Of a stretch of 32,644 nt of DNA, positions 7,757-15,467 are shown piece after piece; position 1 is the stretch's first letter; each line of letters begins with the position of its first letter. A program made the translations under genes and the position numbers. Origin of the DNA: Endomicrobiaceae bacterium. Lineage in GTDB: Bacteria; Elusimicrobiota; Endomicrobiia; Endomicrobiales; Endomicrobiaceae. The stretch spans positions 10,616-43,259 of the forward strand of contig JAQVBD010000011.1 in assembly GCA_028690485.1 (NCBI GenBank), read 5' to 3'. Below the pieces are notes generated by a model. The model had not been told where the DNA came from. It did not search any database and saw only the letters and a program-made list of their open reading frames with translations.

Positions 7757-8472
7757 TATTATCTGCTCAATCATTGTATAAAAAATATAAACATAGAATG
7801 GTTGTAAATTCAATCAGCATAAAAGTTGAACAGGGTGAAATAGTTGGTTTGCTTGGACCTAATGGGGCAGGAAAAACAACGACTTTTTATATGACAGTTG
7901 GACTAGTTGAACCTTATGAAGGTAATATTTATCTTGACCAGAAAGATATAACTTATGCCCCAATGTATGAAAGAGCAAGGGCAGGTATTGGATATTTGCC
8001 ACAAGAATCATCTATTTTCAGGGGTCTTTCTGTTGAAGATAATTTGATGGCAATAGCTCAGACATTGCCTATATCAACAAAACAGCAAAAAGAAAAAGTT
8101 GATTCTTTGCTTGAAGATTTTGGACTTACAAAATTAAGAAAACAAATTAGTGTAACATTGTCTGGCGGTGAAAAAAGAAGATGTGAGATAGCAAGAGCTT
8201 TAGTTAATAATCCAAAATTTTTATTATTAGATGAACCTTTTGTTGGAATAGACCCAATAACTGTTTCAGATATTCAGGGTATAATTTCAAGATTGAGAGA
8301 TAAAGGATTAGGAATACTTATTACTGATCATAATGTCAGGGAAACTCTTGAAATTATAGATAGAGCATATATAATTTATGAAGGTAAAATTTTACTTGAA
8401 GGCAGTGCTGATGAACTTTTAAATAGTCCTGAGGCTAGAAAAGTTTATTTAGGTGAAAATTTCAAGATGTAA
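7753..8472 (+). CDS. lptB: LPS export ABC transporter ATP-binding protein
   Basis: LptB is the ATPase that drives LPS extraction by LptFG from the inner membrane. The 239-aa protein has Walker A GPNGAGKTT, Q-loop LPQESSIFRGL, signature LSGGEKRRCEIARAL, Walker B LLLDEPFVGID and H-loop TDHNVRET. The stretch TVGLVEPYEGNIYLDQKDIT and the C-terminal EGSADELLNSPEARKVYLGENF are LptB hallmarks that separate it from branched-chain amino acid ATPases. It overlaps lptA by 4 nt and ends the operon. lptF, lptG and lptD are not in the window. Confidence 0.95.
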   Translation: MILSAQSLYKKYKHRMVVNSISIKVEQGEIVGLLGPNGAGKTTTFYMTVGLVEPYEGNIYLDQKDITYAPMYERARAGIGYLPQESSIFRGLSVEDNLMAIAQTLPISTKQQKEKVDSLLEDFGLTKLRKQISVTLSGGEKRRCEIARALVNNPKFLLLDEPFVGIDPITVSDIQGIISRLRDKGLGILITDHNVRETLEIIDRAYIIYEGKILLEGSADELLNSPEARKVYLGENFKM

Positions 8473-8562
8473 AGTATTAAATTGGCTATATGTAAATCTT
8501 CTGTTTATAAGTAATAAAGATTAAGTATTTTGTTTAAAACTATCTTAATAATAATCTCTAAA

Positions 8563-8568
8563 TAAAAT
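8563..8568 (+). promoter_or_regulatory. -10 element for a possible leaderless miaA transcript
   Basis: TAAAAT ends 6 nt before the miaA ATG (8575), with no purine-rich ribosome site in the 102-nt gap after lptB. No good -35 is visible at 16-18 nt. The arrangement matches kdsA and hisD. Confidence 0.4.
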
Positions 8569-8574
8569 CGGTAT

Positions 8575-9498
8575 ATGAACAATCAAAAAATTATCATTTC
8601 AGGTCCCACAGCCGTTGGTAAAACATATATTGCTGTTGAACTTTGTAAACAAATAAATGGTTCTATCATTTCTGCCGATTCCAGACAAGTATATAAATAT
8701 CTTGATATTGGTACAAATAAAGACGGCAAGTTGGGAAAGGACAATGTTAGAAAAATAGATAACATTTCTCAATATTTGACAGATATTATTGAACCAAATC
8801 AAAAATATAGTGCTAAAAATTTTGAACAAGATGCAGAAAAATATGAAAAAATTATTTTGCAAGAAAATAAAATTCCTGTTATTGTTGGCGGTACAGGATT
8901 ATATATAAAGTCTTTTTTATATGGTCTTGATGATTTACCTGATGCAGATGAGACAATTAGATTTTCCATTCAAAAAGATATAGATAATAATGGTTTAGAT
9001 TATGTATATGATGAGCTCTCTAGAGTTGATATTTGTTCTGCCCAAAAGAATAAAGGGAATACTCAAAGAATTATAAGAGCTTTAGAAGTATATAAGCTTA
9101 CAGGAAAAACAATGACAGAATTATTAAATAAAAAAATAGTTAAAAATAAAAATTTTAAACATTTTGTTATTTTAAAAGACAGGGAACAATTATATAGTGA
9201 TATAAATACCAGATGTGCAAAAATGATAACTTCCGGTATGATAGAAGAAGTAGAAAAAGTCTTAAATATGGGGTATGACAAAAATTGTTATGCTTTAACA
9301 GGAGTTGGCTATAAACATATAGTAAAATATTTAGATAACAAAATTACAAAACAAGAACTTATAGAACAATTTTCAAAAGACACAAGACAATATGCAAAAA
9401 GACAAATTACATGGTTTAAAAATCAGATGGATATTGAATTAATTGATATTATTGGCGGGAATTACAAGTCTGCAGTTGAAATGATTTTGAGATATTGA
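8575..9498 (+). CDS. miaA: tRNA dimethylallyltransferase
   Basis: MiaA transfers a dimethylallyl group to the N6 of A37 in tRNAs reading codons that begin with U. The 307-aa protein begins with the P-loop ISGPTAVGKTYIA, then SADSRQVYKYLDIGTNK and VIVGGTGLYIKSFLYGL, all family motifs. The C-terminal half includes NTQRIIRALEVYKLTGK, ALTGVGYKHIVKYL and the DTRQYAKRQITWFKNQ tRNA-binding region. No Shine-Dalgarno site precedes the ATG; a TAAAAT at 6 nt suggests a leaderless message. It stands alone between the LPS operon and the metal-regulation block. Identification is secure. Confidence 0.96.
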   Translation: MNNQKIIISGPTAVGKTYIAVELCKQINGSIISADSRQVYKYLDIGTNKDGKLGKDNVRKIDNISQYLTDIIEPNQKYSAKNFEQDAEKYEKIILQENKIPVIVGGTGLYIKSFLYGLDDLPDADETIRFSIQKDIDNNGLDYVYDELSRVDICSAQKNKGNTQRIIRALEVYKLTGKTMTELLNKKIVKNKNFKHFVILKDREQLYSDINTRCAKMITSGMIEEVEKVLNMGYDKNCYALTGVGYKHIVKYLDNKITKQELIEQFSKDTRQYAKRQITWFKNQMDIELIDIIGGNYKSAVEMILRY

Positions 9499-9523
9499 CA
9501 AATATAAAAAAAAATGTTAGTAT
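9495..9523 (+). promoter_or_regulatory. Promoter of the DtxR-type regulator gene
   Basis: A consensus TTGACA (9495-9500, overlapping the miaA stop) and TAGTAT (9518-9523) are spaced 17 nt apart. Transcription would begin near 9530, giving a short leader to the ATG at 9554. The -10 overlaps a likely operator, so autoregulation is expected. Confidence 0.7.
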
Positions 9524-9531
9524 GACCAAAC
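9516..9531 (+). promoter_or_regulatory. Putative DtxR-type operator at the regulator promoter
   Basis: GTTAGTATGACCAAAC matches 12 of 16 positions of the core of the perfect palindrome at 10001-10024 (GTTAGTTTAAACTAAC). It covers the -10 and the expected start site. It is weaker than the other boxes in its right half. Confidence 0.45.
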
Positions 9532-9553
9532 AAAATATGGCAAGGCTAAATTT

Positions 9554-9973
9554 ATGATTGAAAAATTAAGTGAATCATTGGAAAATTATTTAGAGACTAT
9601 AGCATTTTTAAAAAGAGAAAATAAAGTAGCTAGAGTCAAAGATATAAGTAAAATGCTGAATGTGAAAAATTCAAGCGTTAACATTGCTTTGAATGTTCTT
9701 ATGGATAAAGGGTTTGTGTTACATGAGAAATACGGATATGTAGATCTTACTCCGAAAGGTCAGACAATAGCTGACGATATTCAAAAAAAAGAAGATTTGT
9801 TGTTTTTGTTTTTACATGACATACTTGGAGTTGAAAAAGAAATTGCTCTTAAAGATGCCTGTAAAATGGAGCACACCATAAGTGATGAATCTTTGGCTAA
9901 ATTGATATATTTTGTAGGATTGTTGGATAAAGAACCTGTTTTAAAGAGAAATATTCAGAAAAAGACGAAATAG
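9554..9973 (+). CDS. Metal-dependent transcriptional regulator, DtxR/MntR family
   Basis: A 139-aa two-domain repressor. Residues about 5-70 form the winged helix-turn-helix (LENYLETIAFL, RVKDISKMLNVKNSSVNIALNVLMDKGFV, YVDLTPKGQ). Residues about 71-130 form the metal-binding dimerisation domain, with the typical EIALKDACKMEHTISDESLAKL, whose Cys, Glu and His are the expected ligands. It lacks the C-terminal SH3-like domain, so it is MntR-sized. It sits before a permease and feoAAB, all preceded by matching palindromes, so it most likely represses them when metal is plentiful. Iron is the natural signal because of feo, but manganese or zinc cannot be excluded. Confidence 0.88.
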   Translation: MIEKLSESLENYLETIAFLKRENKVARVKDISKMLNVKNSSVNIALNVLMDKGFVLHEKYGYVDLTPKGQTIADDIQKKEDLLFLFLHDILGVEKEIALKDACKMEHTISDESLAKLIYFVGLLDKEPVLKRNIQKKTK

Positions 9974-10000
9974 AGAAAGGTTTTATTATTTTTTTGATTA

Positions 10001-10024
10001 ATAAGTTAGTTTAAACTAACTTAT
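10001..10024. promoter_or_regulatory. 24-bp perfect palindromic operator (DtxR-type box)
   Basis: The half ATAAGTTAGTTT is followed exactly by its reverse complement, centred at 10012/10013. It lies 22 nt before the permease ATG, and TTGATT at 9994-9999 could be a -35. The TTAG/CTAA arms resemble known DtxR/IdeR boxes. Variants recur upstream of feoA, so it is probably the regulator's binding site. Confidence 0.8.
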
Positions 10025-10046
10025 ATGAAATTTTAAGGATTTTAAT

Positions 10047-11288
10047 ATGCAGTATTTTAATATTTTCTTTTCTATGTTTAATGAAATGGCTCCATACTTG
10101 TTGCTCGGGTTCTTTTTTGCCGGACTTTTGCATGTTTTTATACCACAAAGTATTTTTTCAAAATATTTGTCGAGAAATAATTTCTTTTCTGTTTTTGCGG
10201 CAGCTTTATTCGGAGTTCCTTTACCGTTGTGTTCATGCGGAGTTATTCCTGCGGCAATGGCTTTGCGCAAAGAAGGATCTTCACGTGGGGCAGTAATATC
10301 TTTTTTAATTGCAACGCCTCAGACCGGGATTGATTCTATAATGGCGACATATTCTTTGTTGGGGTTTCCTTTTGCCGTCATTCGTCCGATAGCGGCTTTT
10401 GTTACGGCTATATTAGGAGGTTTTGTCTCTAATATATTTTTAAAGAAAGAAAAAGATGATGAAAATAACGGGATATTTCCTACATGCGACATAGGAATGA
10501 CTGTTGCTGCAAATAAGATTCTTGCGGCTTTAAAATACGGTTTTGTCGACATAATCAGAGATATAGGAAAAAGACTTATTTTAGGATTGTTATTGGCTGC
10601 TTTAATTACTTATTTTGTACCTGAAAGTTTTTTTAGTATATTTGCAGGCAGTACTGTTTTAAGTATTTTATTCGTATTGTTATTGTCTATACCTATGTAT
10701 ATATGTGCTACGGGTTCAATACCAATAGCGATAGCTTTAATGATGAAAGGTTTTTCTCCCGGGACAGCTCTTGTTTTGCTTATGGCAGGACCGGCTACAA
10801 ACATTGTTTCTATTTTAGTTATTTCTAAAATTCTAGGGAAAAGATCTCTAATATTTTATTTAGGGTCAATAATTTTAGGTTCGATAATCTTTGCATTAAT
10901 TATAGATTTTTTACTGCCGTCGGCATGGTTTAGTTTACCATTAATGACAGATATGGTTAATAGCCATACTTCTTTTTATTGGATAAAAGTTTTTTCAGGA
11001 ATTATTTTATTAGTTTTAATAATTAATTCTTTTATAGTTAATTATTTATCAAATAAAAGGGTAGCTGGAAATATTATCGGTAAATCTTCTTATAAAGTAG
11101 ACGGAATGCATTGTGAAAATTGTAAAAACAGCATAATAAAATTCTTGAAAAAAATAGATGGCGTGGAATCAGTTGAAGTTAATTTAAAAGACGGAATAGT
11201 ATATATAAAAGGGAATCCGGAAGAAGTAAAAATAAAAGAGACAGTTTCTTCTCTTGGCTTTTTATACAAAGGGAAAATAGGCAACTGA
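10047..11288 (+). CDS. COG0701-type permease with C-terminal heavy-metal-associated domain (SO_0444-like)
   Basis: A 413-aa inner membrane protein with about eight to ten hydrophobic segments, followed by an HMA domain (about residues 345-413). The permease part has the family's GVPLPLCSCGVIPAAMALRKEG, TPQTGIDS and the repeat-half partner GSIPIAIALMMKG with LMAGPATN. The HMA domain carries MHCENC, the usual CxxC metal site, and a second half of beta-alpha-beta form. Proteins of this layout are annotated as SO_0444-family Cu/Zn efflux transporters; the substrate here is unproved. A ribosome site AAGGA lies 7 nt upstream. The perfect palindrome just before it suggests control by the adjacent DtxR-type repressor, an unusual pairing for an efflux permease. 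Confidence 0.83.
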   Translation: MQYFNIFFSMFNEMAPYLLLGFFFAGLLHVFIPQSIFSKYLSRNNFFSVFAAALFGVPLPLCSCGVIPAAMALRKEGSSRGAVISFLIATPQTGIDSIMATYSLLGFPFAVIRPIAAFVTAILGGFVSNIFLKKEKDDENNGIFPTCDIGMTVAANKILAALKYGFVDIIRDIGKRLILGLLLAALITYFVPESFFSIFAGSTVLSILFVLLLSIPMYICATGSIPIAIALMMKGFSPGTALVLLMAGPATNIVSILVISKILGKRSLIFYLGSIILGSIIFALIIDFLLPSAWFSLPLMTDMVNSHTSFYWIKVFSGIILLVLIINSFIVNYLSNKRVAGNIIGKSSYKVDGMHCENCKNSIIKFLKKIDGVESVEVNLKDGIVYIKGNPEEVKIKETVSSLGFLYKGKIGN

Positions 11289-11321
11289 GACAGGTTAAGT
11301 TGTTTAATATTTTTTTGTTCT

Positions 11322-11345
11322 TTAAGTTAGGCAAAACTAATAAAG
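11322..11345. promoter_or_regulatory. DtxR-type box A upstream of feoA
   Basis: Contains TTAAGTTAGGCAAAACTAAT, matching the strong palindrome at 10001-10024 in both TTAG and ACTAA arms. TTGTTC (11315-11320) and TAATAA (11338-11343), spaced 17 nt, would make a promoter covered by this box. It is about 35 nt after the permease stop. Confidence 0.6.
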
Positions 11346-11378
11346 ATTTAAAAGACTAACAAATTTAGTTTTTAAATA

Positions 11379-11423
11379 CCAACGTCAATCCGTTTGATTG
11401 AATATCGGGTTGGCATATTTTTT
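11379..11423 (+). terminator. Bulged hairpin with T-run between permease and feoA
   Basis: An outer 5-bp stem CCAAC/GTTGG (11379-11383 with 11409-11413) encloses an inner 5-bp stem CAATC/GATTG (11386-11390 with 11396-11400), with an asymmetric internal bulge. A run of six Ts follows at 11418-11423. It could end the permease transcript, or attenuate transcripts starting at box A. Stability is modest. Confidence 0.45.
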
Positions 11424-11428
11424 AAACA

Positions 11429-11469
11429 TTAAGTTAGATAAAACTAAAAAACATAAGTTAGACTAAAAA
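11429..11469. promoter_or_regulatory. DtxR-type boxes B and C at the feoA promoter
   Basis: Box B (11429-11452) reads TTAAGTTAGATAAAACTAAA and box C (11453-11469) reads ATAAGTTAGACTAAAAA, in which TTAG and CTAA are only 1 nt apart. TTGGCA (11410-11415) with TTAGAT (11434-11439), 18 nt apart, is a plausible feo promoter whose -10 lies inside box B. Box C lies between that promoter and the feoA ribosome site. Tandem boxes suggest cooperative repression. Confidence 0.6.
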
Positions 11470-11483
11470 AAGGAGAATAAATT

Positions 11484-11720
11484 ATGAGGAAATTATTAAG
11501 TGTTTTTAAAGTAAACGAATCAGGTACAGTTGCCAAGATATCGTCCGAAGACGATAATTTATCGAAAAAAATACTTGCTATGGGGATTACAAAGGGAATT
11601 CCTGTAACTGTAGTTAAAAAATCACTGCTTGGAGATCCTATCAATATAAGTGTAAGGGGGTATTCATTAAGTTTAAGAAAATATGAGGCTGCGGCAATAT
11701 TAATGGAGGTTTCAAAATGA
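11484..11720 (+). CDS. feoA: FeoA family protein, first copy
   Basis: A 78-aa SH3-like FeoA, a small cytoplasmic partner needed for FeoB-driven Fe2+ uptake. It carries the family features of a short beta-barrel with ILAMGITKGIPVTVVKKSLLGDPINISVRGYSLSLRKYEAAAI, where the ..MGI..G..V and GDP...RGY.LSLRK.EA patterns are typical. A strong AGGAG lies 8 nt before the ATG. It overlaps the second feoA copy by 4 nt (ATGA). The upstream region holds three candidate DtxR-type boxes. Confidence 0.93.
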   Translation: MRKLLSVFKVNESGTVAKISSEDDNLSKKILAMGITKGIPVTVVKKSLLGDPINISVRGYSLSLRKYEAAAILMEVSK

Positions 11721-11950
11721 GTCCTTTAACAAAAGCAAAAAAAGATACGATGCTTGTTTTCTCTGCTTTTAGGAATATAGTTGACAGTGAGAAACAGAAA
11801 CTTACAGTACTTGGACTTATTCCGGGAGAAAGAATAATGTTGCTTAATGAAGCAAAAAACGGATACATAACATTTGTTTTAAAAGGAAGCAGAATAGCGT
11901 TGGATTATCACATAGCAGGAGAGATTATAGTAAATGAGGTAAATAAATGA
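11717..11950 (+). CDS. feoA: FeoA family protein, second copy
   Basis: A second, divergent 77-aa FeoA-like protein. It keeps the core pattern (VLGLIPGERIMLLNEAKNGYITFVLKGSRIALDYHIAGEIIV: LGLIPG, then KGSRIALD, then A..I.V), which matches MGI.KG...RGYSLSLR.YEA in the first copy. It starts and ends with 4-nt overlaps (feoA upstream, feoB downstream), so the three are translationally coupled. Tandem FeoA genes before feoB occur in several anaerobes, where the two may bind FeoB differently. Division of labour here is unknown. Confidence 0.86.
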   Translation: MSPLTKAKKDTMLVFSAFRNIVDSEKQKLTVLGLIPGERIMLLNEAKNGYITFVLKGSRIALDYHIAGEIIVNEVNK

Positions 11951-14043
11951 AAAATAATTTAAAAGAAATAAAAATATGTCTTGCAGGAAATCCTAATTGC
12001 GGTAAATCAAGTTTGTTTAATAATTTAACAGGTCTTCATCAACATGTAGGAAATTATCCGGGAGTGACTGTTGAGAAAAAGGAAGGAAGTCTTGTAAAAG
12101 GGAACTATAAAATAAATGTAGTTGATTTGCCGGGTATTTACAGCCTTTCTGCAAGTTCTGAAGATGAAATAGTTGCAAGAAATTTTATTATAGAACAAAA
12201 ACCGGATTTGATAGTAGATGTTGTTGATGCGTCAAATTTTGAGAGAAATTTATATCTTTACACTCAGTTGTCAGAATTAGGCATTAAAGTTATTATAGCA
12301 CTGAATATGATTGATGTCTTAAAAAACAAAGGACAGGAAATAGACTGCGGATTATTGATGAAAAGTTACGGAATACTTGCCGTACCTACAATAGCAAATA
12401 AAAATAAGGGAACGGAAGAACTAATTAAATCGGTAATTGATGTTTATGAAAATAAGATAGATATAAAAAATACAAAGATTGATTATGGTGATTTTATATC
12501 CGGTCATCTTCAAAAAGTTGAAAGCATTATTTATAAAGACATTCTTTTAGTGGCAAAATATTCCGTAAGATATCTTGCTGTCAATTTGATAAAGAAAGAT
12601 AAGTTTGTACTTGAAAAAATAGAAAAATCTACAGTCTCTGAAGAGTTAAAAAAACAGGGTTTTGAAAGCGGGGATAATATATCTGACAAATTTTCAGACA
12701 GCATTGATTCTGTTTTTGCCGATAAAATATATACCTGGATACATTCAGTTTCGGCAATTGTTATAAGGACTGTTGCAAAAAGTAAATACGATGTTTCGGA
12801 TGCTATAGACAGAATAGTGTTAAACAGAATATTTGCTTTGCCTATATTTGCTTTTGTGATGTATGCGATTTTTAAATTTACTTTTACTCTTTCAGCGCCT
12901 TTTGTCGGATGGTTTGAATCAGGAATAGAATTCTTGTCAGGTTATGCAGACAAAATAATTCCTGAAGGGGTATTCCAGTCTTTTGTAGTTGACGGAATTA
13001 TCGGCGGCGTAGGCGGAGTTTTAGGCTTTTTCCCTCTGATTCTTTTTATGTTCTTTGCAATAGCTTTTTTTGAAGATACTGGGTATATGGCAAGAGCCGT
13101 ATTTATTATGGATAAATTCATGAGAAAATTCGGGCTCCACGGTAAATCTTTTGCTTCAATGATTGTGTCTACAAACGGTTGTGCTGTTCCCGGACTTATG
13201 GCGGCAAGAACTATAGAAAGCGAAAAAGACAGACTTATAACATTAATGGTAACTCCTTTTATGATCTGTGGTGCAAAGCTTCCGATATTTGCTCTTTTTA
13301 TAGGAGCTTTCTTTTCAGCAAAGGACGGAGCAAATGTAATGTTTATTATGTATGTCTTAAGCGTTATTCTTGCATTGGGTGCTGCATGGATACTCAAAAA
13401 AACAATTTTAAAAGGAAAACCGGCATATTTTATAATGGAACTTCCTCCGTACAGAATGCCAAGTTTAAAAGGAATACTTTTAAAAATGTGGGAAAGAGGA
13501 TTCCTATATTTGAAAAAAGCGGGAACAATAATTCTTTTAGTGACGATACTTATATGGGCAGGACTTTCTTTTCCAAAAATGGGAGGAGAAAAAGTTGATA
13601 ATGTCAGTGAAGAAAAGGCTGCGAGTATCCAGATAGAACAGAGTTATATAGGTAAGCTTGGTAATTTACTGGAACCTATAATTCAACCTATAGGTTTTGA
13701 CGGGAAAGCAGGGATAGCTTTGATCTCAGGACTTGCGGCAAAAGAGGTTGTAGTGAGCACTCTTGGAACAATATATTCATTGGGCGAAGTTGATCCTGAA
13801 GATGCATCTTCTCTTTCTGAAAAATTACAGCAGGATCCCGACTGGAATAAATTAAAAGCAGTGACATTTTTAATTTTTTGTCTTATCTATCTGCCTTGTA
13901 TTGTTGCAGTTGCAGTTTTTTTCAGAGAATCAGGTTCAAAAATAAAATGGCTGCTTTTCCTTACTTTTTGGACGACGGCTGCCGCATGGGTAATTTCATT
14001 TATCGTTTATCAGGGAGGAAGACTGCTGGGATTTGGAGGTTAA
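11947..14043 (+). CDS. feoB: Ferrous iron transport protein B
   Basis: FeoB imports Fe2+ across the inner membrane, with an N-terminal GTPase domain. The 698-aa protein shows G1 AGNPNCGKSS (residues 13-22), GNYPGVTVEKKEG, G3 DLPGIYSLS (about 60) and G4 NMID (about 119), then a helical linker, then the membrane domain. The membrane part has the gate motif GFFPLILFMFFAIAFFEDTGYMARAVF, the STNGCAVPG cysteine motif, FMICGAKLPIFALF, and the late LAAKEVVVSTLGTIY. Its length is within the family range (about 650-780). It follows two feoA genes and precedes a Cys-rich peptide by 1 nt. A 151-aa reverse-strand frame inside it is a shadow. Confidence 0.97.
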   Translation: MKNNLKEIKICLAGNPNCGKSSLFNNLTGLHQHVGNYPGVTVEKKEGSLVKGNYKINVVDLPGIYSLSASSEDEIVARNFIIEQKPDLIVDVVDASNFERNLYLYTQLSELGIKVIIALNMIDVLKNKGQEIDCGLLMKSYGILAVPTIANKNKGTEELIKSVIDVYENKIDIKNTKIDYGDFISGHLQKVESIIYKDILLVAKYSVRYLAVNLIKKDKFVLEKIEKSTVSEELKKQGFESGDNISDKFSDSIDSVFADKIYTWIHSVSAIVIRTVAKSKYDVSDAIDRIVLNRIFALPIFAFVMYAIFKFTFTLSAPFVGWFESGIEFLSGYADKIIPEGVFQSFVVDGIIGGVGGVLGFFPLILFMFFAIAFFEDTGYMARAVFIMDKFMRKFGLHGKSFASMIVSTNGCAVPGLMAARTIESEKDRLITLMVTPFMICGAKLPIFALFIGAFFSAKDGANVMFIMYVLSVILALGAAWILKKTILKGKPAYFIMELPPYRMPSLKGILLKMWERGFLYLKKAGTIILLVTILIWAGLSFPKMGGEKVDNVSEEKAASIQIEQSYIGKLGNLLEPIIQPIGFDGKAGIALISGLAAKEVVVSTLGTIYSLGEVDPEDASSLSEKLQQDPDWNKLKAVTFLIFCLIYLPCIVAVAVFFRESGSKIKWLLFLTFWTTAAAWVISFIVYQGGRLLGFGG

Positions 14044-14044
14044 A

Positions 14045-14194
14045 ATGGAAATATTGTTTGTAATATCAGTTGTTTTGTTAAGCTGTGTCGGGTTGGCATA
14101 TTTATTCATAAAGCATTTCAAGGGATCATGCAATTGTTGTTCAGGTTGTGAATGCGGGGATAAAAGCAGCAAATCTTGTAACTTTAAAAAATAA
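14045..14194 (+). CDS. Small Cys-rich FeoB-associated membrane protein
   Basis: A 49-aa protein starting 1 nt after feoB. Residues 3-22 are one hydrophobic segment (ILFVISVVLLSCVGLAYLF), followed by a basic patch and a cysteine cluster GSCNCCSGCECGDKSSKSC with six cysteines. Short membrane proteins with a Cys-rich tail directly after feoB are common (the FeoB-associated Cys-rich family). By analogy with FeoC it may bind iron or an Fe-S centre, or stabilise FeoB. The end is followed by a 40-nt gap with the ribosome site of the porin gene. Confidence 0.85.
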   Translation: MEILFVISVVLLSCVGLAYLFIKHFKGSCNCCSGCECGDKSSKSCNFKK

Positions 14195-14234
14195 AGTAAT
14201 TGTCGGTTATTAAATAAAAAAGGGAGGAAGTAGA

Positions 14235-15467
14235 ATGGTTAAGAAGTTTTTATGCAGTTGCGCAGTTTTTTCTGTTTTGATGTTGTCAGGAGGAAATGTC
14301 TTTGCAAGTTCGGGAGAGCATCTGGAAAAAGAACTTGAGAGTTTAAAAGAGAGACTTAATATTCTTGAGAAAAAAACAGAAGAACCAAAAGAAGTTAAAG
14401 GTGTATTGAGCGATTTGGTTATAGGAGGAGGAATAACTTTGGTTTTACAAAATGCTCAGAATGCAAATGCTGATTCAACAGATTTGTATAACGGTAAAAC
14501 TCCTTCAGTTGCTTCATATTCCCTAGATTTAGGTTTTGAAAAAAACTTTGATGAAAACAATAAAATGTTTATTCATCTTGAAACAGGGCATGGAAGCATA
14601 GAAAGTCAGTTAAAAGTTTTTTCAAATGTAAACAGAGACAGCGATGAATCTGACGGAGCAGTTTCTGTAACTGAAGCTTGGTATGAGCATACATTTGCAG
14701 GAACAGGGTTGAAAGTAAATATCGGTAAAATTGATGCTACAGGCGGAGTTGATGAAAATGCTTATGCTAATGATGAGACGGAACAGTTTTTAGGAAATAT
14801 TTTCAGAAATTCTTCAGCTATAGATTTCCCGGATGATAATTCTTTCGGAGTAAAAGTTGCATATGAATCAGATAAAGCTGATGCCTCTTTGCAGTATTTA
14901 AGCGCCGACGGAGCATGGCAGGATGTTACAAAAAATATTTTTGTTTCAGGACAGCTTAATTTAAAGCCTGAATTTATTAAAGAGAAAGAAGGAAATTACA
15001 GGTTTTATGGATGGACAAATACAAAGCAATATGTTAAGTGGACAGATTCATCTAAAAATGATGAAAATAATTACGGTTTCGGCGTAAGCTTTGACCAACA
15101 ATTAACTGATAAAACAGGAGCTTTTGCAAGATACGGTTGGGAAAACCAGGAAGTTTATTGCGATGGCAGCGATTTTTCTTTGTCTCAAAGCTGGAGTTTG
15201 GGATTGCAGTTTTCGGCAAAGTTAATTAGCGCCGAAGACATACTTGCTGTTGCATACGGGCAAGTTATTCCTTCATCAGATTATAAAGATGTAAACGGTC
15301 TTAATGCAAAAACAGAAAATCATATAGAAGTATATTACAAATTACGGATAACGGATTATTTGTCGGTAACTCCTGATATACAAATAATTGAAAATCCTTA
15401 CGGAGGAGATGCAGGAAACAACGACACAATTTTTGTCGGCGGAATGAGAATGCAGATAAGTTTCTAA
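14235..15467 (+). CDS. OprB-like outer membrane porin in the feo operon
   Basis: A 410-aa outer membrane protein. It has a signal peptide (KKFLCSCAVFSVLMLSGGNVFA), then a short coiled coil (about residues 29-50, LEKELESLKERLNILEKK), then alternating beta-strand sequence ending in GGMRMQISF, with the terminal Phe expected for BAM-dependent insertion. Stretches such as TEAWYEH, GKIDATGGVDENAYANDETEQFLGN and YGFGVSFDQQLTDKTGAFARYGW resemble the OprB carbohydrate-porin family. A strong GGGAGGAAG lies before the ATG and no terminator separates it from feoB, so it likely belongs to the metal-controlled operon. Substrate unknown; iron entry is an inference from position. Confidence 0.82.
   Translation: MVKKFLCSCAVFSVLMLSGGNVFASSGEHLEKELESLKERLNILEKKTEEPKEVKGVLSDLVIGGGITLVLQNAQNANADSTDLYNGKTPSVASYSLDLGFEKNFDENNKMFIHLETGHGSIESQLKVFSNVNRDSDESDGAVSVTEAWYEHTFAGTGLKVNIGKIDATGGVDENAYANDETEQFLGNIFRNSSAIDFPDDNSFGVKVAYESDKADASLQYLSADGAWQDVTKNIFVSGQLNLKPEFIKEKEGNYRFYGWTNTKQYVKWTDSSKNDENNYGFGVSFDQQLTDKTGAFARYGWENQEVYCDGSDFSLSQSWSLGLQFSAKLISAEDILAVAYGQVIPSSDYKDVNGLNAKTENHIEVYYKLRITDYLSVTPDIQIIENPYGGDAGNNDTIFVGGMRMQISF

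Noticed and set aside
8473-8574. Terminator or small RNA between lptB and miaA
   Set aside because: Only short AT-only inverted repeats (such as TTAAG/CTTAA) are present, without a T-run; nothing supports an RNA gene.
12942-13397. 151-codon open frame on the - strand inside feoB
   Set aside because: It lies entirely within the well-supported feoB membrane domain and its product shows no family pattern; it is a mirror of the hydrophobic codons.
13179-13598. 139-codon + strand frame inside feoB
   Set aside because: It is a shifted-frame shadow with Cys, Lys and Arg-rich low-plausibility sequence, overlapping feoB fully.
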